64,000 nucleotides of DNA from NCBI GenBank assembly GCA_034769895.1, contig CM068372.1, positions 373,197,258 to 373,261,257 on the forward strand, in the 5' to 3' direction. This stretch comes from Magicicada septendecula. Taxonomy: Eukaryota; Arthropoda; Insecta; Hemiptera; Cicadidae. The notes beneath the pieces are model-generated. The model searched no databases. It was not told where the DNA came from and worked only from the letters and a program-made list of their open reading frames with translations. Positions 1-11,149 of this stretch are shown in pieces (the first letter of the stretch is position 1; each line of letters starts with the position of its first letter). Position numbers and translations under genes: made by a program.

Positions 1-171
1 TAATTTACAATTGGTTTATTTAATAAATTGTTGCAAGTTACGCATTCCTTAATACAATACACATGTATATGTTCTCTTGACATAGTCTGGTGGGAAGACG
101 GAAGAACACAAGCAACTCCCTTCACTACTAAATACACTACAAAACAATGAATGTTAGTGATAATGTGTTAC
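1..171. other. host intron, no feature seen
   Basis: AT-rich sequence on the 3' side of the host exon at 172-309 (minus strand). It begins with the GT donor at 171-170 and holds nothing else I can name. It should be the next intron of the RhoGAP gene. Confidence 0.6.
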
Positions 172-309
172 CTTTCCAAATTCCTTTCTTGACGAGAGAC
201 TCCATTGTTGGTCTCCGATGAAAGAATTTTTTTAACCTTTCCTTAATTTTTGTCTGCCTCTCAGCGGGGTTAACCGATAAGTCCTCCATACTCTCATCTT
301 TGTGCTTCA
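172..309 (-). CDS. host exon: linker and start of the RhoGAP domain, ARHGAP12/15/27-like
   Basis: A 138 bp internal exon on the minus strand. On that strand it is preceded by a pyrimidine-rich acceptor (tttgtttacag, AG at 311-310) and followed by a GTAACA donor at 171. It starts at codon position 2 and ends after one base of a codon. The peptide contains KERLKKFFHRRPTMESLVKK, the basic helix and RRPT..SL..KG motif just before the catalytic RhoGAP fold in ARHGAP12, 15 and 27. That placement is from memory of the family, not a search. These proteins stimulate GTP hydrolysis by Rac/Rho GTPases at membranes; the arginine finger would lie in later exons outside the window. The phase fits the exon at 60321-60435. 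Another RhoGAP subfamily is possible. Confidence 0.78.
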
Positions 310-1136
310 CTGTAAACAAAAACAGTATTTCTCTCTCCCTACTCCAAGATTCGTCTGTTTGCAAAATGGACAAACAAACAAATCGCTAATTTACCAGTGT
401 ACAAAACATCAAGTCTACACCGGCTGTTGCACTGATTTCACAAAACTTCATATACTCACAGAAGATGGTCCAGAAATAATTGTAAGAACACAATGACTGT
501 ATGAACATACTGTTCAGTAGTACAAAATCAGTTAACAATAAAAAAAATAAATAAATAAAATGAAATGTCCATGAAAAGAATGTTTAACAATGTTTCAACA
601 CACAAAGGACACAATCTTTTCATTCACTACCATTTTTTTGGTTATATGATTTTTATTTATTTTTTTTATTTGTCAAGAAGATCACTAGTTACAATTTACT
701 AGAGAATAAATGAGAAATGCTCATGGGTATGTAATGGGACAAAATGGGCTGAACCATTGTTTTAATAATTTTCAGTAATTAACCATTCTATATAATACTT
801 TTGTGAAATCCAGTGTTAGGGACGTGTTGGAAGTTATAATGAAGTGTGTGACTCATGTCCCAAGTCGAACCGACATTACTGTATAAGGTGAGGTATGCAC
901 TTAATTCCCCCCCCCACGTCACACTTGGATCATGAGAACACCATGTGTTTTCATTGTTACACTGCATTTCCGGGTACCAGAAACAACTGGAATCTTCGAT
1001 ACTTGAAGGCGAGAGGCGAAGTGGATATCTGGTGAAGCCACGTGGTCAATGCGCAAAAGGCTTGTATAGTATACACAAGCGGACCCAACTTGCCCCAGTC
1101 AGCAGAACACCTTCAGACAGTACAGATGTAACTTAA
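310..1136. other. host intron, no gene seen
   Basis: AT-rich sequence with short homopolymers, including a C9 run at 907-915. Short ORFs here have no recognisable content. Part of it may belong to the diverged LTR fragment that follows, whose left edge I could not place. Confidence 0.4.
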
Positions 1137-1552
1137 CCGTAGCCTCGGACGTGTTTGGGTAGGCCGAAAATGTTAAAGTCGGCCTACCAAGGAGTATATT
1201 ATAATGTAGAACAACAGTAAATAGTGGTACAACAGTATCAACAGTTTTATAAAAAGTATTGTGACAGTGGAGTGAAGTACATGGGTTAATCCACATAGTG
1301 TGCAACATCTGGACACACGTGCAGCTAAGTACAGTCCAAAAAACCAATTTAACCAGCCAAAGTGAAATAAAGTTAATATAAATTGAACATCAATAAGATT
1401 CAGTAAGAGCTCTATAAAAAGGGGTTGAAAAGATATGTCAAGAGAGTGAGAGAGGGTGTGAGAGTGTAAAGAGAAAAGTACTGGTTTGTGGTAGAAGAGT
1501 TATATATGTAATGATTTAAAGCATAATCGTTTGGGTATTATTTTATAAAGAA
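1137..1552 (+). mobile_element. fragment of a diverged LTR related to family A (E)
   Basis: It resembles the middle of the A LTR in order and spacing. Both have a gcctcgg motif, then a hairpin, then an acaacag...ttttataaa stretch, then a GA-rich tract. The hairpin here is GGTAGGCCGA (loop of 11) TCGGCCTACC. At the same place the A LTR has TCTGGTAGG...CCTACCAGA. Element A interrupts this sequence at 1557. Limits are uncertain, and the right-hand remainder past 16578 was not recognised. Confidence 0.35.
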
Positions 1553-1556
1553 CAGA

Positions 1557-2729
1557 TGTGTCAAAAAAGGGGGTTTTTATTTTTTATTAAATTTATTCTG
1601 TATCATCATTGCAAGTCCCATGTAAAAAGGTTGTATTCAAAGAATGAACCATAACGTAACTTTTTGGGCGGAGTGTAGTTGGAGAATGCACTACTCGTTA
1701 TTGAATTGAATGTTGTCATGTATGATACGCGCATACACTCGTCCGGGCGCAGCTTCTATGCATAACAGGCCAAACTGACGCCACGAAAATGGCAAGGCAG
1801 AGAGATTGTCGGGCCATGTGCTTTGGAGACGGAGGAAATCAAGTAGAGGCTCCACCCACCTAAGCCTCTTACATCGTCTCCGTTTAACATCATTAGCTCC
1901 TGGGGCTCATAGAAAGTCCATACGTTGTGTATGACGACGAAAAACTCGTAACCTGAAGGCAGTGCCTTCCCGTTTCAACAACAAGCTATAGTGCGGAGTC
2001 TGGTGAGCACGCTCTTGGCAGTCGGCAATATACACTCACACTGAGCGGACGTAAGTGAAGCGTGGCCTCGGGAATACTTTGTCTGGTAGGTGTAAATGTA
2101 GTAAAAGGCCTACCAGACACTGCAAAATGCTACAACAGTTTTAAATAATGAAACAAAACCATAACGACAGTTTAATGTGGTCGAAGTGACGATAAAAGTG
2201 AAAGTGAACAGCGTGATGGTGAAACGATTTGGATAGCGAGAGAAGTTAAGTACAGTGAGAAAATACATTTAGTTGTTGGCCAAAAGATTATAAATAAATC
2301 AATAATAGCTCTAGTTTTTTTTTTTGAAATAATGTAAATCAGGTATGAGTGTGAGAGTGAGCAAGCTGGGTTGTTTTTAAAGAATTACTTAGACTAGTTA
2401 TTAGAGTAAGTGAAGCAATGTTAAAGTAGCCGAGATATGTGTTTTTGTATTTTTAAAAGAAAAGATAAAAGCAATTGTTAGAAACAGTAACATTTTTTGA
2501 GAAGAGAAATGAATAGCAAGTAGATTCAAAAAGAGTATGAAAGAAGGCTGAATAAAAAATTGAGTTGATTAACAAATGCAATAAGAGTCGAGTTTCTTAA
2601 TCATGCAACCCTAAATCACTTATAGGTTACAAGTTCACGTTAAGACCCTGGAACCCAAGACGAGGTAAGAATGGTGTAAAATGTTTAATAAAATTATTAA
2701 CTATTTTGTAATTAATCAGTAATTTCTCA
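1557..2729 (+). repeat. element A 5' LTR
   Basis: Matches 15398-16574 almost base for base. Inside is a perfect 9-bp hairpin TCTGGTAGG/CCTACCAGA. Near the right end is a splice-donor-like gacgag|gtaagaatgg. The LTR ends TTTCTCA just before the PBS. Confidence 0.88.
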
Positions 2730-2730
2730 A

Positions 2731-2749
2731 TAGCGACCGAACTAGGGAC
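2731..2749 (+). promoter_or_regulatory. element A primer-binding site, tRNA-Lys-like
   Basis: tagcgaccgaactagggac starts two bases after the LTR. It closely resembles the site complementary to animal tRNA-Lys (TGGCGCCCGAACAGGGAC), used for minus-strand cDNA priming. Confidence 0.65.
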
Positions 2750-2945
2750 AGTCTGTACAAATTAATTGATGTACAGACCACGTCTACTCAAAAATAAGTG
2801 ATTTAGTGGTTGAGACAAAGTGCGTAAAAAATTACGAATAACGAGGTTATACGTAAGTAAGACTTTATGAATACTTAATGAATGTAAGATAAGGATTGTT
2901 AGAATATGATATAATAAAATAAATGACAATTATATAATTCAAAAA

Positions 2946-4302
2946 ATGGCAGGAAATAATGAAAATGAGATAGAGGAAATCATTAATTTTAATGAATCAG
3001 CTGTCATGAGTGACCTAGGAGTTCATCAACTCCGAATGTAGGTCAAGACGATACAACTATGAATGTAAGTGTAACAGATGAAACAAATGTGACAGAGGAT
3101 TCAGGGGTTCAATTGACTCCAACCTCAACAAAATGTAATAATAAATTTGATGATGACATGATGAGTATTTTACTAAGTCAATTCGATAAAATAAATAATC
3201 GTTTAGATAGTAATGAGGAAAAGTTTGATAATAAATTTGATAAATTAAGTAATGAAATACATGAACAAAAATTAAAATGTGAAAGGAATTTCAATGAATT
3301 AAAAAAGCAAAATAATGAATTAAAAAACGATATCAATGAAATTAATAAGCGTTGTGAAAGAACCAATGAGATATTTACCAGTAACGTTAGCAAATTAGAA
3401 CGAAATATTGAGAGAATGGGAGTGTGGGTAATAAATACAGGTAAGAGCAACACAAATGAAAATAACGGAGATATATGTATTAACAGTAGTGGTGGTAGTT
3501 TAGATGCAAAACAGGTGGCGGTAGAGAAGGTGAGTACCGATAATTATAATGATGAGTTAACGAGTGATAACAGTGCTATAATTAAAAACGTGGTGTTAGA
3601 GAGTAAGGTTGTGAGCAGAGAAAGTGTTGATGAAATGGGGAGTGTGTGTGTGAAGAGAGGTTAGGTGGGCAAAGGGCAAATTTTCCCCAAGTATATAGTG
3701 AAACAGGGTTTTCACTGTGGTGTTATGAGGACAAGGTTTCCTCCAGTAGTTGTGTGGGAGACATGGTGTCTCAAAATATTCCCTTAATTTTTTGTGGTGT
3801 TCTTGGAAGTGCCAAGGCGTATAATAAGTTTGTTGTGCCCTTTGCGTGGTATGAAATAGGTCAGTGGGGTTGTGAGAGGTATTGTGAAAAGAGAGAGAGA
3901 GAGAGAGATTTTTGAGATTAATAGAGGTTATGAAATGTTAGTGCAGAGTTTTGATATTGAGAGAGGAGAGAAAATTGACTTACCTTGTGAAATAGAGATG
4001 ATTATTTTGATGATACGGTTGTAAATGATAAAAACTTACCTGATGTTGTGATGAATGTAGTGGAGGAATATGATGATAAAATAACTTACCTTATGTTAAC
4101 CAAAAATACTGACGGAGACAGAACTAAAATCACCAATGTAGACGGGCTTTATGAATTAATGGGAGACAAAAATGTAGTTAATTACTATGTCAATATAATT
4201 AACGAAAGTAGTCATTACAATAATAATTATAATATAATGTATGTAGATAAGAATGATTTGTGTTATAAATACATCAGACTATTATACGATGATGGGGGTT
4301 AA
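2946..4302 (+). pseudogene. element A gag-like coding remnant, family unknown
   Basis: It opens with an ATG at 2946 and matches the B coding regions in order: an acidic N-terminus with DESAVM, a .DSG(V/I)Q.TP(T/K)S motif, a long coiled coil rich in N, E and K, a segment ending in ...GKANFPQ-like text, then TDGD.TKI.NVD and the C-terminal YDDGG followed by a stop. No zinc knuckle, DSG protease motif or polymerase motif is present. The position between PBS and non-coding region suggests a Gag or RNA-binding structural role, but that is inference. It is broken at several points. Codon use is very AT-rich, like the rest of the element. Confidence 0.6.
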
Positions 4303-4775
4303 ATAAAAATCAGTGAATGGACATTTTAAATATTTTAGTTTATGGTAATGACCTGGCTAAATTAGGAAATGAGGTGTGGTAAACAGAAAAATAATGACAA
4401 GAGATTGTAAATAAATTCATAGTGAAATTAATTGTGTCTATGTTTTAAAGTGTGCTTTATGTAAACAGTGTGTATGTAGTAGAAATTGATGTAATAATAA
4501 TAATAAGAATATTTTGGCAGACTAAATAAATAATGAGAATAATTATGAAGGTGATAATAAATGAATTGTGATTGTTTTGGAGTAAGGTAATTAAAATGAT
4601 TTGTGTTTTGAACAATTGAGTGAATTAAAGAATTTGAGATTAATTAATTAATTAATGTATAGATAAATTTTGGTAATGAATTTAAATGATTTTATATGAT
4701 TGGAATTTGATAATAAATAGTAAATGAAGGAATGTAAAATGTGTTTATAATTGTGGAGTCATATCATTGTTAAAA
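4303..4775 (+). other. element A non-coding region left of the B1 insertion
   Basis: AT-rich sequence after the gag-like region. Its last bases (ttaaaatgttt) align with the same place in B1 itself (near 7903, ttaaatgtttcagag), and the match resumes after B1 at 12323. This independently marks the point where B1 went in. Confidence 0.6.
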
Positions 4776-4779
4776 TGTT

Positions 4780-5959
4780 TTTAACGTGTCAAAATTGGGT
4801 CAGTTTATTTATTACAGTATGGGGTATTTGCATTTCTATTTATTTCATTTGGTGGGATTTTATAAAAATATGGTGAAAGTTTTAGTTCCCGACAAACGTC
4901 CATTCCATTGTAACAGAACTAGGGTGGTAAGAAACAGTGTTGAAACAAAGCAGTAAGACGCAGTTGCTGTTGAGTAACTAGGCAAGGAATTTGCACCACC
5001 CTAAAAATTCTCAGAACCCTGTATAAGTGTGACGGTGCACGCACGCCACTACTCAAGTACGTGCGCTGGGGTGACGCTCTCTTCAGAAAGCTCAAAATGG
5101 CCTGGAGCGATTTTATTCACCGTCTCCTTAACTGAGATGGAGGAAACGGAGCTAAGGACCGCCCAGCTCGTGACGTTAGCCAGTGCCACACCAAGATCGC
5201 ATACGAACAGACGCAACACCAAAAACATGGTTTAAATGAGACAGAGTTGTGACGACTAACTGTAAGGCATTGATGTCCGTCGTCTCAACTAAAATGCTCA
5301 AGGAGTGGGGAGCAGAGAGACGCTACCAGTCTATTGCCGACTCTCGCCTGCGCAGGCAGCCCGACAAACCAGGCTCAGAAATAAAACTTTTCTAAATTAA
5401 AATTCATTGCAATAAATAAAAGGACGAAGTGCGATTAATCGGATACTACAAAGAAGAACTCATATAAACTATTTTCGGACAATAACAAGAAATTTTTACA
5501 AGAACAATGAGTGCGTGCGAGAAGACCGCGTGGCCGACGGCAGGGAATATCACTAAAAAAAAAAATGTGTTAAGGGATTTATAACTTTTGTGTGTTTGGG
5601 TGTGTTCAAAATATGCAGGCTGGGCAGTCTTGTGTGTGTGTGTGTGTGTGTGTGTATAAAAAATTAAGGTAAGATAGATTAAGGATGATCTTCATATAAC
5701 AAGCAATATATATTCTCACAAAATTATTTCAGAGGTAAAGTTTATAAACAATTTCTTAAATGATTCAAAATTAAATTAAAATGTAATGCTCTTCATAAAA
5801 AATGTGTTGTGTAAATCATTCACACAACCTTGAAAATTACGCCTGTATCCTAACGTTCGTATGGCGCAACCCTGAATCCGAGGCTACTGAGAGACGGTAA
5901 GTGGAAGTTTATTCAATTTTATTGTGTATTTTATTATATCATTAATTAAGAACAGTTCA
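4780..5959 (+). repeat. element B1 5' LTR
   Basis: It ends CAGTTCA and matches 11150-12322, 49347-50526 and 55674-56835. Candidate signals are TATAAG at 5022-5027, AATAAA at 5411-5416 and a U5 splice-donor-like gagagacg|gtaagtgg near 5897. A (TG)n run at 5634-5654 varies between copies. Confidence 0.88.
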
Positions 5960-5960
5960 A

Positions 5961-5978
5961 TGGGGCCCGAACAGGGAC
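5961..5978 (+). promoter_or_regulatory. element B1 primer-binding site, tRNA-Lys
   Basis: tggggcccgaacagggac matches the animal tRNA-Lys complementary sequence TGGCGCCCGAACAGGGAC at 17 of 18 bases and lies one base after the LTR. Confidence 0.85.
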
Positions 5979-6113
5979 GAATTTAATAAAATGAAATTCC
6001 ATACCTACAAATAAGATACAAGCGTAATTTAGAGGTGGAGTGAAAATACGTAAAGTTACGTAAAATAATACTTGTTCAGATAATAAAGAAATTACATATT
6101 TAAAAGTATAACA

Positions 6114-7447
6114 ATGGAAAATACAGAGAATGAAGTCGTTTTGTCCGACTTAAATGTTACAAGTGAAGTAGCTGAATTAGATGAATCAGCTGTTATGAAT
6201 AGTCTTGAAGTACATTCAACACCGAATGTAGGTCAAGACGACAAAATTACGAATGTAACCAAAACAAATAAATCAAATAATACAGATGATTCGGGGATCC
6301 AAACGACCCCAAAATCAAATAGAGAAAATAAAAATAATAATAACGAAGTCTACTTCACTGACGAAAACGTAGCAGCACAAACTACTCCATCGACAACACG
6401 AACCAAAGAGTTGTCGATGGACGATCTGTTTAATCTAATAAAAACCATGTCTGAAAATATAAATAGCAACGTAAATACAAAATATAAAGAACAACAAATT
6501 GATTCCAATGTCAAATACAATAAAATGAATGACAAGTTTCACGAGTTAAAGAATGAGATTCAAGAAATGAATAAACAGTTTGAAAATAATAACGAAATAA
6601 TAAGATCTAGTTTAAATAAATTACAACAGAGTGTGGAGAGAATGGAAGTAGTTGTAAGGAAGCCAAAGAAAAATAAAACAAATGAAAATTGTAATGACAA
6701 GTGTGAAAATATGATATCAGATAAAGAGTTACAAAATGATAACAATAATGTTGAAAATAATGAGAATAATAATATTGAGTATAGTAATGTATTTGAAGAA
6801 TTAATATTGGAGATCGAAACGGTGAAAATAAATAATGAAAGTACTGATGAGTTTGTGGAATGTGATAATGAAAGGTTAATGTGTATTTATGAGTTAGAGA
6901 GAGAGAGAGGAAAAATAATGTTGTGGTAGAGTGGGGACAGAGGGTAAATTTTCCCCTTATTATTTATGATGTTTATGATGATTTAATGTGTTCACAAGTG
7001 TTGTTTAGGAAGGGCAAGAGTCCCGTGTTGGTAGATGAATTGAAGTATTCATTTTTGTTGTGTAATTTTGTACCCTCTGTCTGTAATAATTTTGAGAGTG
7101 TGATTTGGTGTTATGATGAGAGAGATTTAAGTAGAGAATTGTATGTTAATAAAGAAACAGAAGTGTATGAATTGAAGAGAAAGTATGATGAATGGAAAGA
7201 AAGTTTAGAAGTATATTTGAATAATAATGACTATAATGATTTGACAAAAGTAATTAACCCAATAATGAATGAATTTACTGACGGAGACTTAACAAAAATA
7301 CCTAACGTCGACTGGTTTAATGAGTATTTGGGTAAGATGAATGAATTTAGTCTTTATGGTTATAACACACAAAACAGTGATTTGTATGTTAATGAGATTG
7401 AAAAATGTTATATAACACCAAGACTTACCTATGACGATGGAGGCTAA
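6114..7447 (+). pseudogene. element B1 gag-like coding region, family unknown
   Basis: The ATG at 6114 follows the PBS by ~135 bp. The region codes for an acidic N-terminus with DESAVMNSLEVHSTPN, then DDSGIQTTPKS, a coiled coil at roughly residues 100-185, and an N/E-rich stretch. A C-terminal part carries NPIMNEF, TDGDLTKIPNVDWFNEYLGK and a final YDDGG. Coding capacity lies in more than one frame. Whether this is family design or decay is unclear. The same order occurs in A and B2. No Gag capsid signature, zinc knuckle, protease or polymerase is visible, so the Gag label rests on position and coiled coil only. Confidence 0.6.
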
Positions 7448-8274
7448 ACAATAAAACCATAAAAGACAGTGAAAAACATTATGTTTTATGGTTCTGACAT
7501 GGCAGATGTGGACAATGAAGTGCGGAAAACTGAACAGTTATTAACTAAAGTTTGTAAATACTTGTAGTGAATTTATTTATGTGTACTGTAGAAGGTCAGC
7601 TAAACAATGTATGTATGTAGGTAAGTGATAATAATAATATTAATATTTTGCAATTTAAATAAATAAACCGAAGTAATTTTGAAAACAGTAATTAGAGAAT
7701 TATAATTGTTTTGATGGTAAGAAATTTTGTATTGTAAATAATTAAATTAATTAAAACAATTTGATATGATTTAAATATTTTGATTGACTATTTAAATATT
7801 GTGTAATTAAATACTTTTTTATGAATTCAATTTATTTTACGAGATTTGGAATTTGGTAATAGATGGCTAAATTGTTTGATTTAAATTAATGGTTGTGTTA
7901 AATGTTTCAGAGGTGAGGTGAAAGTATTGGGGTGTAGGGGGTAGATGTTATGTGTATACCATGTTGAATGGAATGTAAGTATAGAACTTTTATAGTATGA
8001 ATCATGTATAATAAAAATGCTAACAGGTGTAACTAAGATTTTAATTCAATAGTGAGATTATTTGAAATAATTGTGTTCAATAAAAATGATAATTAAAAAA
8101 AAAAAAATTTATTAATAAATGAAAAATGATACATATTAATTATTAATAATAAATTTTGAAAATTTTAAGAAAGTCCAATGGTAGAAAGTTATGAATGAGC
8201 TAAATGATTATTGACGAAAATATTATATTAGAATGTATATAAAAATTTAATTAGTTAGTTATTAAGTTGTTTGC

Positions 8275-8860
8275 GGGGGTGGCCTGTGCTCCCGTGAAAT
8301 GGGTTGGGGGTAACAGAGAGTGTTACCTCCATCGGAGGCGAAAATGTGCGACACACCTTTTTCGTGTAAACTTAATTTGCACACCGATAGACGATCGTGT
8401 CGCACATAATAATGATGAGTGTAACAGGCACTGAAATGAAGTTAGATTTCCCCGACTTTTCGGGCGATTACTGCCTTACCAGCACTAATCGTGGATTTGG
8501 CTAGCGGTTAGCTATGGTCATACCAAGTCCCTTGACCATAGCTGACTTGAAATTGGTATATATTAGAAATTAAATGGGGGGTGAATTTTAGGGGAAATCC
8601 AGGCACTATGGAACAGCGGCTACCACTCTGTTCGAGTAGGGACAGCAAAGCCAGGTGGTAGACCCGTTTAAGGGCGTTTAATTATAGACACGAATATGTT
8701 GATATTCAGACGTTTAAATGTAACAGCCGAAGCAAAGACACGGAGAGGTCAAACTACTCCAAAATATGCCGTCTTTGCAGAAGCGAAAGGGCGATACAGT
8801 CCTCCATAACTTGCAATAGAGTGTGTGGATGGGAGGTGACTCAGATGAGTCACGAATTTA
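8275..8860 (+). other. conserved structured block in B1 (candidate RNA element)
   Basis: Non-coding block with a series of perfect stems: GGTAACA/TGTTACC (8309-8315, 8321-8327), CCTCC/GGAGG (8326-8330, 8334-8338), TGTGCGACAC/GTGTCGCACA (8345-8354, 8397-8406), AGCTATGGTCA/TGACCATAGCT (8510-8520, 8533-8543), CTACCAC/GTGGTAG (8620-8626, 8655-8661), GCAAAGAC/GTCTTTGC (8732-8739, 8771-8778) and GTGACTC/GAGTCAC (8836-8842, 8847-8853). Most recur in B2 and A with compensating changes. An unpaired-looking stretch, gcgattactgccttaccagc, is nearly invariant. A role in packaging, export or translation is inference. Confidence 0.7.
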
Positions 8861-10789
8861 AATTTTACAACATAAAAAATTTTTGCTAATTCAAATTTGA
8901 TCCAATAAAAATGCTTGTGCTCCGTTTAAATAACTATACGCTCAGACATTCAAAATAAGGTGGTCATTCCATAATTTTAAATGTATTATTTTATTGTTGT
9001 ACGTTAGATATAGGTATTGATAAAAATATGTGTTTTCATTATGTGTGTGTTTTTTAAACTAAGCAGATAATTAAACCGTCTGGCAGGCGGTTAACACAAA
9101 GCATCAGAATCAGAAAGAGGGGAAACAAAGAGGTCAGAAGTGAGTATTGATAAACATATATATAAATATTTCATGTAATTTGTTCAATTTTGAAATGTGT
9201 TTTCATTGTGTTAGTAAGATCAGCTGATCAGCAATAACAGGTCACTGGTAAAATGGTTTATAAATGTTCCAAGTAATTAATGTTCAATGTAATGTTTTAA
9301 TGTATTACAGATGCTATTTAAAGTAATGAGAAATAAAGTAATAATTTGTGAAACTTAATAAAAGATAGTTTTGGGTGATAAATATTTTGTGGGACACATA
9401 GATCTGTCCAAGTTGAAGTCAAAGTTAAAGAAATAGTAAAGATGAAAATAATGTAATGTTGTTTTGAGTTAATGTAATGTTATAGAGTTTTGAGAAGTAT
9501 TGATGTTGACACAGTAGTCGTGGAGAATATGTGTAGAGTTTTGAGTGATATATTGTTGTTTATAATCGATAATGTTATTTTGTTGTAACTGTAGTAAGGT
9601 AATGAGATTGAGATTTTGGGGATGGCAATTTTATAGTAGGGGTAGTGTAATGTGGGAGTCCGCAACATAATGATAGTTGGGACGGGATTGGGATCGATTT
9701 AATGGGGACGGGGCCGCCTTAGGTAGAATCCAGGGGCCAGATAAGGGAAATGAGTTTTGGGGGGGGAAACACGTATCCTATGTACAAAGGGTTAGAGAGT
9801 ATTTTTTTTTATATCGAGAGAAGGTGGCGAATTGAGTTTAATGACAGGTTGGGTTTAGAGATTGATGGGATAGATATTTTGATAGAGATGGGTGTCATGG
9901 TAGTTGAAGTGGTTAGAGGTTAGAGTCAGAGAGAGAAAGATTATATATGTATACAGATCAAGTAGTAAATTAAATGAGATAAATGTTTAAATCACCCAAA
10001 GTAATGTAGACTAAGATTGTCAAATACAGAAAGGGATTTATAAGAATATAAAATTTTTATTTGAAACCAGTGACAAAACTTTGAGAGAATTTGATGATGT
10101 AAAGTTAAGAATTGTTTATTTTGAATAATTTAAATGTCAATTTGCTTATTATTTATAATAATATTTTGTCAATTTTAAATGTTTTGTTTTATTATGTTTG
10201 GTGTTTCAAGTTAGGATGTTACAGATGTTAAATGTATTTTCAGATAGGACTTATACATAACATATGTGGGTAAAGGTTGTGGACTTGACCTAGTTTTGAT
10301 CAGCTGATGGTAAGGTCATATAATTTCATAGTATGGAAGTCAGTTCAACTGTTGTTTTGATCAATTTAAACCAATTTTTAAATAATTTCTACATGTAAAG
10401 GAAACCTTTTAATGAACTTAAATTTTTTTTTTGAATTTTAAAATTTTTTGGAAAATATTTTTTTTTGAAAAAAAAAAAAAAAAAGAATCTTGATTTTTCG
10501 CCTACCAGCTAATGAATATTTTAAGTGTTGATTATTTGATTGTTTGTGTCTATAACCATGTTTATTTTTATTGATTTATTGTATTGATTTGTATTGTTAG
10601 ACTCTAAGTATTCACATGTTAGGTTAAGGATATGTTTAATTAGGAGAAATGTTTAAATTAACTCATTTTAAATAAAACAAAAATAAGGAAGAGAATTTTT
10701 TGATACAATATTTTATTTTGAATTCTGAATTTTTTTTTTAGATGAAATAGTAAATTTTAAAGAATTTTTCAATGTATAATATGTAATGT
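8861..10789 (+). other. element B1 AT-rich non-coding region
   Basis: No convincing ORF. It holds conserved islands shared with A and B2: GATCAGCTGATC palindromes near 9220 and 10300, and a G-rich stretch near 9650-9780 (gggatcgattt, ggggccgcctt, aacacgtatcct). Between these are AT-rich sequence and A runs. Confidence 0.5.
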
Positions 10790-11149
10790 GAGTGTGTGTG
10801 AGCCCAGTATCTGCTAAAGGCAGCCCAGCTTGCATAACAGGGGAAACATATCGGTGGAGGATCTGGAATAATCTAACCCAGGGATTGAGAATTTTGGGGG
10901 TGGCATGTTAGAAGGTGAGGTGTGCTGTGGTACGTGTCTGTTCGATTTTTCGGTGTTGGGATCTCTTACGGAGAAGTCCAGTGATCTCGTTCAGATGCGT
11001 CCATAGTCGCCAAGCCAGGGGGGTCGTGTACCCATGAGGAGTAAGAACAAGAGGGGGTTGTTGGCACCAGTTCCTCACCGGTCCTCTTAGGGGTTTTATC
11101 AATGAGATTTCTTCTGTTCTGGACAGAAGAATTCTCATTGAGGGGGTAT
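10790..11149 (+). other. element B1 conserved 3' block with hairpin and polypurine tract
   Basis: Shared with A (15020-15397) and B2 (55310-55673), for example gctaaaggcagcccag, acatatcggtggaggatctgg, ggtgttgggatctc and gttggcacca. It ends in a long hairpin at 11100-11140: outer stem CAATGAGA/TCTCATTG, inner stem TTCTTCTGT/ACAGAAGAA. The tract agggggtat then touches the 3' LTR, as expected for the plus-strand primer. Confidence 0.72.

Noticed and set aside
5029-5235. 68-residue ORF (MTVHARHYSSTC...) repeated in every B LTR
   Set aside because: It is repeated only because LTRs are near-identical. It spans LTR promoter and U5 sequence, has no domain and shows no independent sign of coding.
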